From positions 1 to 64,000 of the forward strand of contig NZ_KE387260.1 of assembly GCF_000430805.1 (NCBI RefSeq): a DNA stretch of 64,000 nt, written 5' to 3'. The notes beneath the pieces are model-generated. The model was given only the letters and a program-made list of their open reading frames with translations. It ran no database searches and had not been told where the DNA came from. Below, piece by piece: positions 25,740 through 34,186 of the stretch. The translations under genes and the position numbers were made by a program. Source of the DNA: Chitinilyticum aquatile DSM 21506 (GTDB lineage Bacteria; Pseudomonadota; Gammaproteobacteria; Burkholderiales; Chitinibacteraceae). Position 1 is the stretch's first letter, and each line of letters begins with the position of its first letter.

Positions 25740-27152
25740 ATGGCAACAGTCTGGATCATCGACGATGACCGCTCCATCCGCTGGGTATTCGAAAAGGCAC
25801 TCGCACGCGAGCATATCGCGCACGCCACCTTCCCTTCTGCAACCGAGGCGCTCGCCCGGCTTGATGTCGAGCGCCCGCAGGCCGTCGTCTGCGATATCCG
25901 CATGCCCGGCGAATCGGGACTGAATTTTCTGGAGCTGATGAAGCGTGAATGGCCGCAGATTCCGGTCATCATCATGACCGCGCACTCCGACCTCGACAGT
26001 GCCGTATCGGCCTTTCAGGGCGGCGCCTTTGAATACCTGCCCAAGCCCTTCGACGTCGATGCCGCCATTGCGCTGATCCGTCGTGCGCTCGCCGAGGGTG
26101 AACGCCAGGAGAGCGTCGAAGTGGCACCGGTGCAGACACCGGAAATGCTCGGCCAGGCCCCTGCGATGCAGGATGTGTTCCGCGCCATCGGCAGGCTTAG
26201 CCAGTCAGCGGCTACTGTCCTGATTACCGGCGAATCCGGCGCCGGCAAGGAACTGGTGGCGCGTGCGCTGCATCGCCACAGCCCGCGCTCCACCAAGCCT
26301 TTCATTGCACTCAACACCGCCGCCATTCCGAAAGACCTGCTCGAATCCGAGCTGTTCGGCCATGAGCGCGGCGCCTTTACCGGCGCCGACGCGCGCCGCA
26401 CCGGCCGTTTCGAGCAAGCCGAGGGCGGCACGCTGTTTCTGGATGAAATCGGCGACATGCCCTTCGATCTGCAGACTCGCCTCTTGCGCGTGCTCTCTGA
26501 CGGCTTCTACTATCGCGTCGGCGGCCACCAGCCGATCAAGGCCAATGTGCGCGTGATCGCCGCCACGCACCAGAATCTGGAAAACCGCGTGAAAGATGGC
26601 CAGTTCCGCGAGGATCTGTTTCACCGCCTGAACGTGATTCGCCTGCGCCTGCCCTCTTTGCGCGAACGTCGCGAGGACATTCCGCTGCTCGCACGGCACT
26701 TTCTGGCCCGCTCGGCCACCGATCTCGGCGTCGAGCCCAAGCGTCTTTCGGATGCCGCCATGCAGCAGCTGGCCAGCTTTGCCTTTCCCGGCAATGTGCG
26801 CCAGCTGGAAAACATCTGCCACTGGATTTCGGTGATGGCGCCCGGTCAGGTGGTTGACATGGCCGACCTGCCACCCGAGCTGCTTGCCAGCGCGGAGGAC
26901 TCCGCCACCGATCTCCCCTCCGGCAGCGGCAACTGGCGCCAGCAACTGGCCGGCGAGCTGGCAGCCCGCCTGCAGAAAGGCGAGCAGCGCGTGCTTGATC
27001 TGCTGACGCCGGATTTCGAACGCGTCGCCATCGAGGTCGCACTGGCACACACCGGCGGCAAGCGCATCGAAGCCGCCGAGCTGCTGGGCTGGGGACGCAA
27101 TACGCTGACGCGCAAGATCCAGGAACTCGGCATGGACGGGGGCGAACAATGA
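25740..27152 (+). CDS. glnG: Nitrogen-regulation response regulator NtrC (sigma-54 activator)
   Basis: A 470-residue protein with a receiver domain (phospho-Asp D52 in VVCDIRMPG), an AAA+ domain (Walker A GESGAGKE, GAFTGA sigma-54 contact loop, Walker B LFLDEIGD) and a C-terminal Fis-type helix-turn-helix (about 435-465). It activates sigma-54 promoters at low nitrogen; the glnA and ntrB upstream regions carry matching boxes. Cotranscribed with ntrB. Confidence 0.97.
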   Translation: MATVWIIDDDRSIRWVFEKALAREHIAHATFPSATEALARLDVERPQAVVCDIRMPGESGLNFLELMKREWPQIPVIIMTAHSDLDSAVSAFQGGAFEYLPKPFDVDAAIALIRRALAEGERQESVEVAPVQTPEMLGQAPAMQDVFRAIGRLSQSAATVLITGESGAGKELVARALHRHSPRSTKPFIALNTAAIPKDLLESELFGHERGAFTGADARRTGRFEQAEGGTLFLDEIGDMPFDLQTRLLRVLSDGFYYRVGGHQPIKANVRVIAATHQNLENRVKDGQFREDLFHRLNVIRLRLPSLRERREDIPLLARHFLARSATDLGVEPKRLSDAAMQQLASFAFPGNVRQLENICHWISVMAPGQVVDMADLPPELLASAEDSATDLPSGSGNWRQQLAGELAARLQKGEQRVLDLLTPDFERVAIEVALAHTGGKRIEAAELLGWGRNTLTRKIQELGMDGGEQ

Positions 27153-27154
27153 AA

Positions 27155-27176
27155 AAGGAGGGGTATCCCCCTCCTT
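27155..27176 (+). terminator. Hairpin after ntrC
   Basis: AAGGAGGGG/CCCCTCCTT arms with a 4-nt loop, immediately after the ntrC stop and partly overlapping palindrome copy e. There is no long T-tract. Confidence 0.55.
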
Positions 27177-27210
27177 CTCATCATTCCAAATGGCTGCAGC
27201 CCAATAGGGT
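27161..27210 (+). repeat. Dispersed 3'-flanking palindrome, copy e
   Basis: Lies exactly between two convergent stop codons (ntrC and the STAS gene). GGGTAT at the left; AAATGGCTGCA-GCCCA-ATA at the right, with the last CCC changed to GGG. Confidence 0.65.
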
Positions 27211-27510
27211 TTAGCGTATCTCGAAAATCTTGCTGAAGTTGGCAATATCGAGCACCGAGCGCACGGTACCCTTGCAGTTCAGCAGCGTGATCTTGCGGCC
27301 ATTGCAGCGCTCATTGAGCAGCAGCAGCATTCCCAGCGCGGCCGAATCCATATAATCGACTTCGCCCAGATCCAGATCGATGGCCGTAATGTCATTGCGT
27401 TCGAGCGCGCTATTGGTCACCTGTTTGAATTCGCGGTGCACTTCGAAGGTGAAACTGCCCCGCAAGGTGATGACGGCCTTGTTGCCGTCCTGCTGCATGG
27501 TGGCCTGCAT
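27211..27510 (-). CDS. STAS-domain anti-sigma-factor-antagonist-like protein
   Basis: A 99-residue single STAS domain of the SpoIIAA/RsbV type. The phospho-acceptor Ser sits in YMDSAALGMLLLL near residue 57, and an NF-x-I-FEI C-terminus is present. Such proteins switch partners when a cognate kinase phosphorylates the Ser; no serine kinase or sigma factor of that family is encoded next to it. The GGAGTC ribosome-binding site is well placed. It lies 92 nt downstream of a GGDEF gene on the same strand, so the two may be cotranscribed. Confidence 0.9.
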   Translation of the reverse strand: MQATMQQDGNKAVITLRGSFTFEVHREFKQVTNSALERNDITAIDLDLGEVDYMDSAALGMLLLLNERCNGRKITLLNCKGTVRSVLDIANFSKIFEIR

Positions 27511-27602
27511 GGTTGACTCCCCGACTCATGGATTGCGCAGCCGCTGCCGCGCATGAACAGTTACAGGATAGCAAGGCACACTGCAGATGCCAGCATGCCG
27601 CG

Positions 27603-28574
27603 TCAATCCGCGACTTCGACCCGCCCGCGCCCGCTGTGCTTGGCACGATAGAGCGCCTCGTCAGCACGCAAAACCAGGGCGCGGCCGTTTTCTTCCGGCC
27701 GCAGGCTGGCAATACCGGCGGAGAACTGCACTTCGATGCGCTGGTGCGCATGGTGAAACGGCGTACGAGCCGCCACGATGCGCAGACGGTCGATCACATA
27801 CTGAGCGCCTTTCAGGTCGGTATCGATCAGCACGATCAGGAATTCCTCACCGCCATAGCGGATCAACGCATCGGTTTCGCGCAGCACCGCCTTGGCCAGG
27901 TTGGTGACATGCACCAGAACCTGGTCGCCAACCATGTGCCCGAAGCGGTCATTGATCTGCTTGAAATCGTCCAGATCGAACATCGCGACGGCAAGGCGGC
28001 CACCCAGACGGTGCGCCCGCTTCACTTCCCGCGAAAGCAGGTGATCCATACCCTGGCGATTCAGCGCCCCGGTCAGCGCATCCTGTTCGAGTGCCTTGCG
28101 GTTGTAGGCCAGGTCTTCCTCGATATGACGCAAGGTGTCGCGGATGGTCTGCAGATCGCTGTGCGAAGTTTTTACGGTGCCATGCATGCTGCGCGTAGTG
28201 GCAATCACCTCGTCCATCAGCTCTTCGAGCGTGGACTGGCTTTCTTCGATGGTGACGCGCTGCTCGACATGCGCGCGGCGGGCATTCTGCAGCGACCCCA
28301 GGCTCATCATGATGCTGTCCGAGCCGTTTGCGAGGCTTTGCAGCAGGCCACCTGCACTGGTGCTGGCTCCTTCCAGGACGTCATCGAGCTGGTAGATCAC
28401 CTGCCAGGCCAACTGCACCTCGTCCGTGGTTTTATCCTGTGGCGCCTTGATGGTCAGCACGGCATTGTAGAACTGGGCGTAATTCTCCGGGGTCGGCGGC
28501 AAACCGCGCTCAGTCAGGCGCTTGAGCGCAATACGGGCGATTTCAACCGGGTTGACCGGGGTGGAACTGCTCAT
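27603..28574 (-). CDS. Diguanylate cyclase (GGDEF)
   Basis: A 323-residue protein with a helical N-terminal region (about 1-165, partly coiled coil; no membrane segment) and a C-terminal GGDEF domain. The active site is GGEEF. The inhibitory I-site RETD lies exactly five residues upstream, so c-di-GMP synthesis and product inhibition are both expected. ATG 28574 (MSSSTP) starts where the helical domain begins; the open frame to 28640 adds 22 non-conserved residues. It is divergent from mpl. Confidence 0.92.
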   Translation of the reverse strand: MSSSTPVNPVEIARIALKRLTERGLPPTPENYAQFYNAVLTIKAPQDKTTDEVQLAWQVIYQLDDVLEGASTSAGGLLQSLANGSDSIMMSLGSLQNARRAHVEQRVTIEESQSTLEELMDEVIATTRSMHGTVKTSHSDLQTIRDTLRHIEEDLAYNRKALEQDALTGALNRQGMDHLLSREVKRAHRLGGRLAVAMFDLDDFKQINDRFGHMVGDQVLVHVTNLAKAVLRETDALIRYGGEEFLIVLIDTDLKGAQYVIDRLRIVAARTPFHHAHQRIEVQFSAGIASLRPEENGRALVLRADEALYRAKHSGRGRVEVAD

Positions 28575-28724
28575 GACGGGCGTGAACCTGCTAGGTAAGA
28601 TGAATCGTCTGATCGCGATGAAGCCGGTAATATAGCGCATCCGGCGTAAGGATTGGCAGCTTTGCTGTTACGCAGAGCAACAATGCAGCATGCGCCGCCC
28701 CCAGTATTTGCGGAAAAACAAGCG

Positions 28725-30095
28725 ATGCACATTCACATTCTCGGTATCTGCGGCACCTTCATGGGCGGCATTGCCGCGCTGGCGCGCGCCGCCGGCCATT
28801 CTGTTACCGGCTGCGATGCCGGCGTCTACCCGCCGATGTCGACCCAGCTGGAAGCGCTGGGCATCGAACTGATCGAAGGCTGGGATGCCAGCCAGCTTGA
28901 GCTCGGCGCCGATCTCTACGTGATCGGCAACGTGATCACGCGCGGCAACCCGCTGATGGAAGCCATTCTCGAGCGCGGCCTGCCGTACATTTCCGGCCCG
29001 CAGTGGCTGGGCGAAAACCTGCTGCGCGACAAATGGGTGCTGGCGGTGGCCGGCACCCATGGCAAGACCACCACGACTTCGATGCTGGCGTGGATACTGG
29101 AGTACGCCGGGCTCGCTCCCGGTTTTCTGGTCGGCGGCATTCCCGAGAACTTCGGCATTTCCGCGCGGCTGCCCGGCACACCGGCGCAGGATACGGCCAG
29201 CACCTCGCCGTTCTTCGTGATCGAGGCCGACGAATATGACACGGCGTTTTTCGACAAGCGCAGCAAGTTCGTCCACTACCGGCCGCGTACCGCCATTTTG
29301 AACAACCTCGAATTCGATCACGCCGACATCTTTGCCGACCTGCCGGCGATCGAAATACAGTTCCACCATCTGGTGCGCACCATTCCAGCATCCGGCCGTG
29401 TGATCGTCAACGGTCGCGAGGAGAGCCTCAAGCGCGTCCTGGCACGTGGCTGCTGGAGCGAGGTGGAGTGTTTTGGCATTGCCGACGGTTGGAGCATCGG
29501 CGAGCGTTTTGACGACGGCTTTGAGGTGCTGCTCGCCGGCCAGCCGCAAGGGCGCCTCGTCTGGTCACTCCTGGGCGAACACAATGCATTGAATGCACTG
29601 GCGGCCATCGCCGCCGCACGCCACATCGGCGTGACGCCAGAGGTCGCAATTGCCGCGCTGGGCGAATTCCGCAATGTGAAGCGCCGCATGGAAATCAAGG
29701 GGACGGTCAACGGCATCACCGTCTACGACGACTTCGCACACCATCCGACCGCGATTGCCACCACTGTCGCCGGCCTGCGCGCCAAGGTTGGCAGCGCGCG
29801 CATTCTCGCGGTACTCGAGCCGCGCTCGAACACGATGAAGCTGGGCACAATGAAGGAAGCACTACCGGGCAGCCTCTGCGACGCGGATCTGGTGTTCTGC
29901 TACGGCAGGAATCTGGGCTGGTCGCCGGCGGAAGCTTTGGCTCCGCTGCGGGAAAGAGCGCAGAGCTTCGATGATCTGGAGCAACTGGTCGCTGCTGTCA
30001 GTGCCGCAGCACGTCCGGGCGATCAGGTGCTGGTGATGAGCAACGGCGGTTTCGGTGGAGTGCATCAGAAGCTGCTGGACGCTCTCGCCAGATAA
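28725..30095 (+). CDS. mpl: UDP-N-acetylmuramate:L-alanyl-gamma-D-glutamyl-meso-diaminopimelate ligase
   Basis: A 456-residue Mur-ligase family enzyme that recycles murein tripeptide by attaching it to UDP-MurNAc. Motifs are HILGICGTFMGGIA at the start, the ATP loop GTHGKTTTTS, EADEYDTAFFDKRSKF, NNLEFDHADIF and DDFAHHPTA. The Mpl-specific short N-terminus fits ATG 28725; upstream in-frame ATGs are unsupported. Monocistronic, converging on the TPR-GGDEF pair. Confidence 0.96.
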   Translation: MHIHILGICGTFMGGIAALARAAGHSVTGCDAGVYPPMSTQLEALGIELIEGWDASQLELGADLYVIGNVITRGNPLMEAILERGLPYISGPQWLGENLLRDKWVLAVAGTHGKTTTTSMLAWILEYAGLAPGFLVGGIPENFGISARLPGTPAQDTASTSPFFVIEADEYDTAFFDKRSKFVHYRPRTAILNNLEFDHADIFADLPAIEIQFHHLVRTIPASGRVIVNGREESLKRVLARGCWSEVECFGIADGWSIGERFDDGFEVLLAGQPQGRLVWSLLGEHNALNALAAIAAARHIGVTPEVAIAALGEFRNVKRRMEIKGTVNGITVYDDFAHHPTAIATTVAGLRAKVGSARILAVLEPRSNTMKLGTMKEALPGSLCDADLVFCYGRNLGWSPAEALAPLRERAQSFDDLEQLVAAVSAAARPGDQVLVMSNGGFGGVHQKLLDALAR

Positions 30096-30100
30096 GCACA

Positions 30101-30146
30101 GGGTATCACCCTGCAGACCTTTAAATAAAAGGGCCGCAGGGTGATA
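30101..30146 (+). repeat. Dispersed 3'-flanking palindrome, copy f (near perfect)
   Basis: GTATCACCCTGC pairs with GCAGGGTGATAC and CCTTT with AAAGG around an AT-rich loop. It starts 6 nt after the mpl stop and ends 10 nt before the stop of the convergent GGDEF gene. The variable 5-mers are exact complements (CACCC/GGGTG). Confidence 0.8.
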
Positions 30147-30155
30147 CATGAGCAG

Positions 30156-31748
30156 CTACTCCATCGCAACCCGGTTGCGGCCGGCATGCTTGGCGCGGTA
30201 TAGCGCCTCATCGGCACGCGCCAACAGATCGGACTGCGTCTCGCCCGGTCGCCAGATCGCAGCTCCCACACTGATGGTGACACCGCGATCAGGCAGCACG
30301 TGCAGCCAGGAATGCTCCGCAATGTTCAGGCGCAGGCGCTCGGCAATCGCGGCCACCGTGCCGGGCTCCGACTGGTTGACGAGCATGACAAACTCTTCGC
30401 CACCGTAACGCGCAGCCTGATCGTCATTGCGGGAAAAGCGGCGCAACAGCGTCCCCAGCTCGCGCAGCACGGCATCGCCAGCCAGGTGGGAATACAGGTC
30501 ATTCACTTCCTTGAAGTGATCGACATCCAGCAGCATCAACGCAAAGGGCTTGCGGTTCTTCTGCGCCACGCGGCGCTCCAGCTCGGCATCCAGCCAGCGG
30601 CGGTTGAAAGTGCCGGTCAGCGGATCGGTATGGATTTCATCCTGCAAACGCTGCAGCGTATCGCGCTGCTCGGCCTGCGCCTCGCGCAGGGCGGCATTTT
30701 CCTGCCGCGACAGGTTGAAGCGCATGCGCTCTTCCATGCGCTTGAGCTGGCGCAGCGACTGTCCGCGCAACTCGGCCATCGGTGTCTGGCGCACCAGCTT
30801 CAGACTGATCGCATGCGCCCGACGCTCGCTCGCCAGCGCCTCGCCGTACTGCCCCATCCGCTCGCAGGCCTGACTGCGCATTTCCTCGCACAGCTGTTCC
30901 TGCAAGGGCATGCCGATGCGCTGGCAGATGCTCAGGGCCTGTTCGAGAGCCTCCAGGGCCTCGCCGGCACGATTGGCGGCCAGCAGGCACTGCCCGGAAT
31001 GAAGCAGGCTCTTGATGTGTATCCAGACCAGCGTACTGGCTGCGGCGAGCTGCCTGGCAATGTCCAGGCTGTGCAGGGCAGCCTCCCAGTCTCCCAGCTC
31101 TTGCCAGGCCAGTCCGCGATAGAGTTCGACTTCGGCACGCAGCGCGTTCTCGGAAAGTTGCCCCAGCAGGCCTTCGCACTCGTCGAGCAGCTGCAACGCC
31201 GCCTTGCACTTTTTCAGAGGCAGCAGGCAGCCCACGATGTGCAGGCGGAGCACGATCCGGGGCTCGGCAGAAAGCAGCTCATGGTCATACTGCAGCGAGC
31301 GCTCGTGTACACCGAGCGCGCGACGCCAGTCGCCATGCGCGGCAAACAGATTGGCAATTCCGGTCTGCGCAGCGATGAAGCCAGGAAGGTCACCCTCATC
31401 CGCTGCCAGCGCACACAGGCGCAGGAGGCTGTCGAGCGCCTGCCGGTATTGTCCCTGTTCGTAGTGCCGATGGTAGAGCGCCATCAGCACTTCCTTGGTC
31501 AACCGGCGCAACTCCTCGGTATCAGGCGGTGGCAACTCCTGCAGGGCCAGTCCGAGCTGCGCAATGCCTGCGGCCGCCTGGCCGGCAAAGACCAGCGCAT
31601 CGGACAGCAGACGTCGCGCAGCAATCCGGTCATGGTGCGTACCGGCCTGCGTGGCCAGCAGGCGCTCGCAAATCACCACCACCGTTGCACTGTCGCCCTC
31701 GGCCATGGCCTGGCTGGCTGCCAGCAAGTCTTCGCGGATCGTGCTCAT
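30156..31748 (-). CDS. TPR-GGDEF diguanylate cyclase
   Basis: A 530-residue cytoplasmic protein. TPR-like helical repeats fill residues about 1-330, a coiled coil follows (about 330-370), and a GGDEF domain ends the chain. The active motif is RYGGEEF near residue 459, with an I-site RNDD five residues before it and DPLTGTFNRRWL at the domain start. It should make c-di-GMP in response to a partner bound by the TPRs. Its ATG overlaps the stop of the upstream paralogue by 4 nt, so translation is coupled. Confidence 0.92.
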   Translation of the reverse strand: MSTIREDLLAASQAMAEGDSATVVVICERLLATQAGTHHDRIAARRLLSDALVFAGQAAAGIAQLGLALQELPPPDTEELRRLTKEVLMALYHRHYEQGQYRQALDSLLRLCALAADEGDLPGFIAAQTGIANLFAAHGDWRRALGVHERSLQYDHELLSAEPRIVLRLHIVGCLLPLKKCKAALQLLDECEGLLGQLSENALRAEVELYRGLAWQELGDWEAALHSLDIARQLAAASTLVWIHIKSLLHSGQCLLAANRAGEALEALEQALSICQRIGMPLQEQLCEEMRSQACERMGQYGEALASERRAHAISLKLVRQTPMAELRGQSLRQLKRMEERMRFNLSRQENAALREAQAEQRDTLQRLQDEIHTDPLTGTFNRRWLDAELERRVAQKNRKPFALMLLDVDHFKEVNDLYSHLAGDAVLRELGTLLRRFSRNDDQAARYGGEEFVMLVNQSEPGTVAAIAERLRLNIAEHSWLHVLPDRGVTISVGAAIWRPGETQSDLLARADEALYRAKHAGRNRVAME

Positions 31749-33229
31749 GGCCTGTCCTCCGCGATCACCTGCGGTGTCGCACGGGCCAGCACCGCGCGCG
31801 CCTCGTCCCCAGGCCGGATCACACTGGCGCCAAGACGGACCCCGGTACTACCAGCACAGCCCTGCCGCCACCAGGGATAGGCTGCCAGCATGCGGACAAT
31901 ATCGTTGCAAAAGCACTGCAGACCGGTTTCGTCCAGACCAAAAAGCAGCACGCCGAGCTGGCCGGGAGTGTACTGGACCGGCAAATCGCTCTTGCCGAGA
32001 CTGGCCAGCACAAGCTGACGCACCACCGGCACAGCCGCCTCGGGGCAATCAAGCATCAGCAGAGCCGTCTGCGACTCCTGCTGACGACACACTCGCTGCA
32101 GCGCCTGCAGCCATTGCTCGCGCCGGCGCATGCCGCTGACATCCCCGCGGGATGACAACCCCTGCGTCTGCTCCAGCCGCTGCAGCAGCTGATCGGCGCG
32201 CCTGTTCAGCTGTGCCAGCTGCTGGGCGCCATGCTGGCGTCGCTGCTCTGCATAGTGCTGGCGGAGCTGGTGCAGCTCGTACTGGCGATAACGCCGGTAG
32301 TAGAGCAGCGCTGCATCGGGATGCTCATCCCGCTCTTCCAGGGCACACCGCTCAAGGCAGATGCGGGCCAGCAATTCACCCTGGTCAAAATGCGCGGCCT
32401 CGGCTTCGGCCTTGCACAGTAACTCGCGCGCCAGCGCATATTCGCCAAGGCGATTGGCAATGCGCGCAAGGCTGATGGCCGAATGGGCGATCATCCAGAT
32501 CTGCTTGTGGGCAATGGCCAGTTCATGCGCGGCAGTGCTTTCGCTGCGGGCCAGCGCCAGCTCACCCAGCTCCAGATAGACCAGCCCGCGAAAATCGTGA
32601 ATTTCGGCATGCCACGTCGGGTTCGCGCAGTCCTGCAACCACACGCTGGCGGCATCAAGAGCATCCAGAGCCCGTTCGTAATGCTTCAGCAGATAGCAAT
32701 CCCAGGCATGCAGGATGGAGGCCTTGCCAGCCAGAACCGGCAGGGAGGCGGTCTCGGCATAGAGGCTCGCCTGGCGATGCACCCGCTCGGCCCGCTCCAG
32801 CTCCTGCCCGGTGCGCCAGACATTGCCCATGCCGATCAGCGCCTCCAGCGCAATGGCGTGCTGCTGCGTCAGCAAGGCCAGCTCCAGTGCATTCAGCCAG
32901 CCCTGCAGGGCCGAAGAATACCGGGCCAGCCCCCAGTAATTGAGTGCCTGCGCATGCCAAGCCTCGGCCAGATAGTCGTCCAGGCGTTCATCGCGAATCA
33001 GCTGCAGCGCAGCTTCGGCGTCACGCAGACCATCTCGATAGGCCATCTGCTCCCATTGCACCAGCGCACAGACAATCAGCGCGTCCGCCACGCCGCCAGC
33101 ATAGCCGAGGCTGCGGGCCTCATCGTGCGCCTTGCGCGCGCGCGCAAGCGCCGGCGCAAGATCCTGCGGCAGGGAAGCGCGAATCTCCTGCAGGGCTAGA
33201 TCGATGGCGACCGGGGTGGGTGCTGGCAT
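31745..33229 (-). CDS. TPR protein with degenerate, probably inactive GGDEF domain
   Basis: A 494-residue paralogue of the downstream TPR-GGDEF protein. The TPR region (about 1-320) and coiled coil (about 320-365) are kept. In the C-terminal ~125 residues the GGDEF fold is recognisable: GMRRREQWLQALQR at the start, LLMLDC where the metal Asp strand lies, and LGASVIRPGDEARAVLARA at the end. The catalytic GGEEF is replaced by TPGQL and there is no I-site. It is therefore likely a non-catalytic partner or nucleotide sensor for the coupled active cyclase. Confidence 0.82.
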   Translation of the reverse strand: MPAPTPVAIDLALQEIRASLPQDLAPALARARKAHDEARSLGYAGGVADALIVCALVQWEQMAYRDGLRDAEAALQLIRDERLDDYLAEAWHAQALNYWGLARYSSALQGWLNALELALLTQQHAIALEALIGMGNVWRTGQELERAERVHRQASLYAETASLPVLAGKASILHAWDCYLLKHYERALDALDAASVWLQDCANPTWHAEIHDFRGLVYLELGELALARSESTAAHELAIAHKQIWMIAHSAISLARIANRLGEYALARELLCKAEAEAAHFDQGELLARICLERCALEERDEHPDAALLYYRRYRQYELHQLRQHYAEQRRQHGAQQLAQLNRRADQLLQRLEQTQGLSSRGDVSGMRRREQWLQALQRVCRQQESQTALLMLDCPEAAVPVVRQLVLASLGKSDLPVQYTPGQLGVLLFGLDETGLQCFCNDIVRMLAAYPWWRQGCAGSTGVRLGASVIRPGDEARAVLARATPQVIAEDRP

Positions 33230-33433
33230 GGGTAAAAAGATCCGGAAATGCGCAGTTGCATCGGAAAGATGCTTTCTGAAACAAGGGTTTTAAGTATACA
33301 TCCATCCCGCCAGCAGCCACAGGCCGCAGGCATAAAAGCCCCCTGCATGTATGTCCCTGTAGCCATTACGCAGCAGTCGTCATGGAAAGATACTCAGCCA
33401 TGTATATAGAGACGGGTGTCCAACTACAGCCAA

Positions 33434-33470
33434 ATAGTCAAAAACAATCAGAACAATAAAATCATTCGAA
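33434..33470 (+). promoter_or_regulatory. Candidate OxyR operator of ahpC
   Basis: Two half-sites spaced as in the OxyR consensus (ATAG-N-T-N3-A-N-CTAT, N7, repeat). The first matches 8 of 10 fixed positions, the second about 5 of 10. The site abuts the -35 element, the expected activating position. Confidence 0.42.
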
Positions 33471-33499
33471 TTTTTAAATCGCAGCTGCGCGGCTATGAT
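33471..33499 (+). promoter_or_regulatory. Sigma-70 promoter of ahpC
   Basis: A weak -35 TTTTTA, a 17-nt spacer and a strong -10 TATGAT. The poor -35 suits an activator-dependent promoter. Confidence 0.5.
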
Positions 33500-33539
33500 T
33501 GCCCCACATCTTCACTGAACCACCCGCAAGGAGTTACAC

Positions 33540-34103
33540 ATGTCCCTGATCAACACCACCATCAAGCCGTTCAAAGCCACCGCCTACCACAATGGCAACT
33601 TCGTAAACCTGACCGAGGCCGACTTCCACGGCAAGTGGTCCGTCGTGTTCTTCTACCCGGCCGACTTCACCTTTGTGTGTCCGACCGAGCTGGGCGACCT
33701 GGCTGATCACTACGCCGAATTCGAAAAGCTGGGCGTGCAGATTTATGGCGTGTCAACCGACACCCATTTCACCCACAAGGCCTGGCATGACACATCCGAC
33801 ACGATCCGCAAGGTGCAATACCCGCTGGTGGGCGACCCGACCGGCACGCTGGCCCGCAATTTCGAAGTGATGATCGAGGAAGAAGGTCTGGCGCTGCGCG
33901 GCACCTTCGTGATCAACCCGGAAGGGCAATTCAAGATCATCGAAGTGCACGACAACGGCATCGGCCGTGACGCCAAGGAACTGCTGCGCAAGGTGCAGGC
34001 TGCACAATACGTCGCCAGCCACCCGGGTGAAGTCTGCCCGGCCAAGTGGACCCCGGGCGAAGCCACCCTCGCTCCGTCGCTCGACCTGATCGGCAAGATC
34101 TAA
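33540..34103 (+). CDS. ahpC: Alkyl hydroperoxide reductase subunit C (peroxiredoxin)
   Basis: A 187-residue typical 2-Cys peroxiredoxin that reduces H2O2 and organic peroxides. The peroxidatic Cys is in FVCPTE near residue 47 and the resolving Cys in EVCPAKW near 166. [14 protein letters not shown] is conserved. The ribosome-binding site AAGGAG is well placed. ahpF follows after a hairpin. Confidence 0.98.
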   Translation: MSLINTTIKPFKATAYHNGNFVNLTEADFHGKWSVVFFYPADFTFVCPTELGDLADHYAEFEKLGVQIYGVSTDTHFTHKAWHDTSDTIRKVQYPLVGDPTGTLARNFEVMIEEEGLALRGTFVINPEGQFKIIEVHDNGIGRDAKELLRKVQAAQYVASHPGEVCPAKWTPGEATLAPSLDLIGKI

Positions 34104-34125
34104 GCGGCCTACCCCGCCGCACCAC

Positions 34126-34156
34126 AACCCGGGCCTACCCGGCCCGGGTTTGTTTT
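34126..34156 (+). terminator. ahpC-ahpF intercistronic hairpin
   Basis: 10-bp arms AACCCGGGCC/GGCCCGGGTT, a 5-nt loop and TGTTTT. It probably causes partial termination, giving more ahpC than ahpF mRNA. Confidence 0.72.
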
Positions 34157-34186
34157 GACCTCTCTACCCCACCGAGGAGACCCACC

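Larger units (their letters stand above)
33230..33539. other. Divergent intergenic region upstream of ahpC
   Basis: 310 nt, AT-rich toward ahpC. It holds a decayed half-copy of the dispersed palindrome (about 33349-33394), an OxyR-like site and the ahpC promoter. No gene is visible. Confidence 0.6.

Noticed and set aside
33349-33394. Possible extra copy of the dispersed palindrome
   Set aside because: Only GTAT and TGTAGCCATTACG are recognisable and it is not next to a stop codon; too decayed to count.
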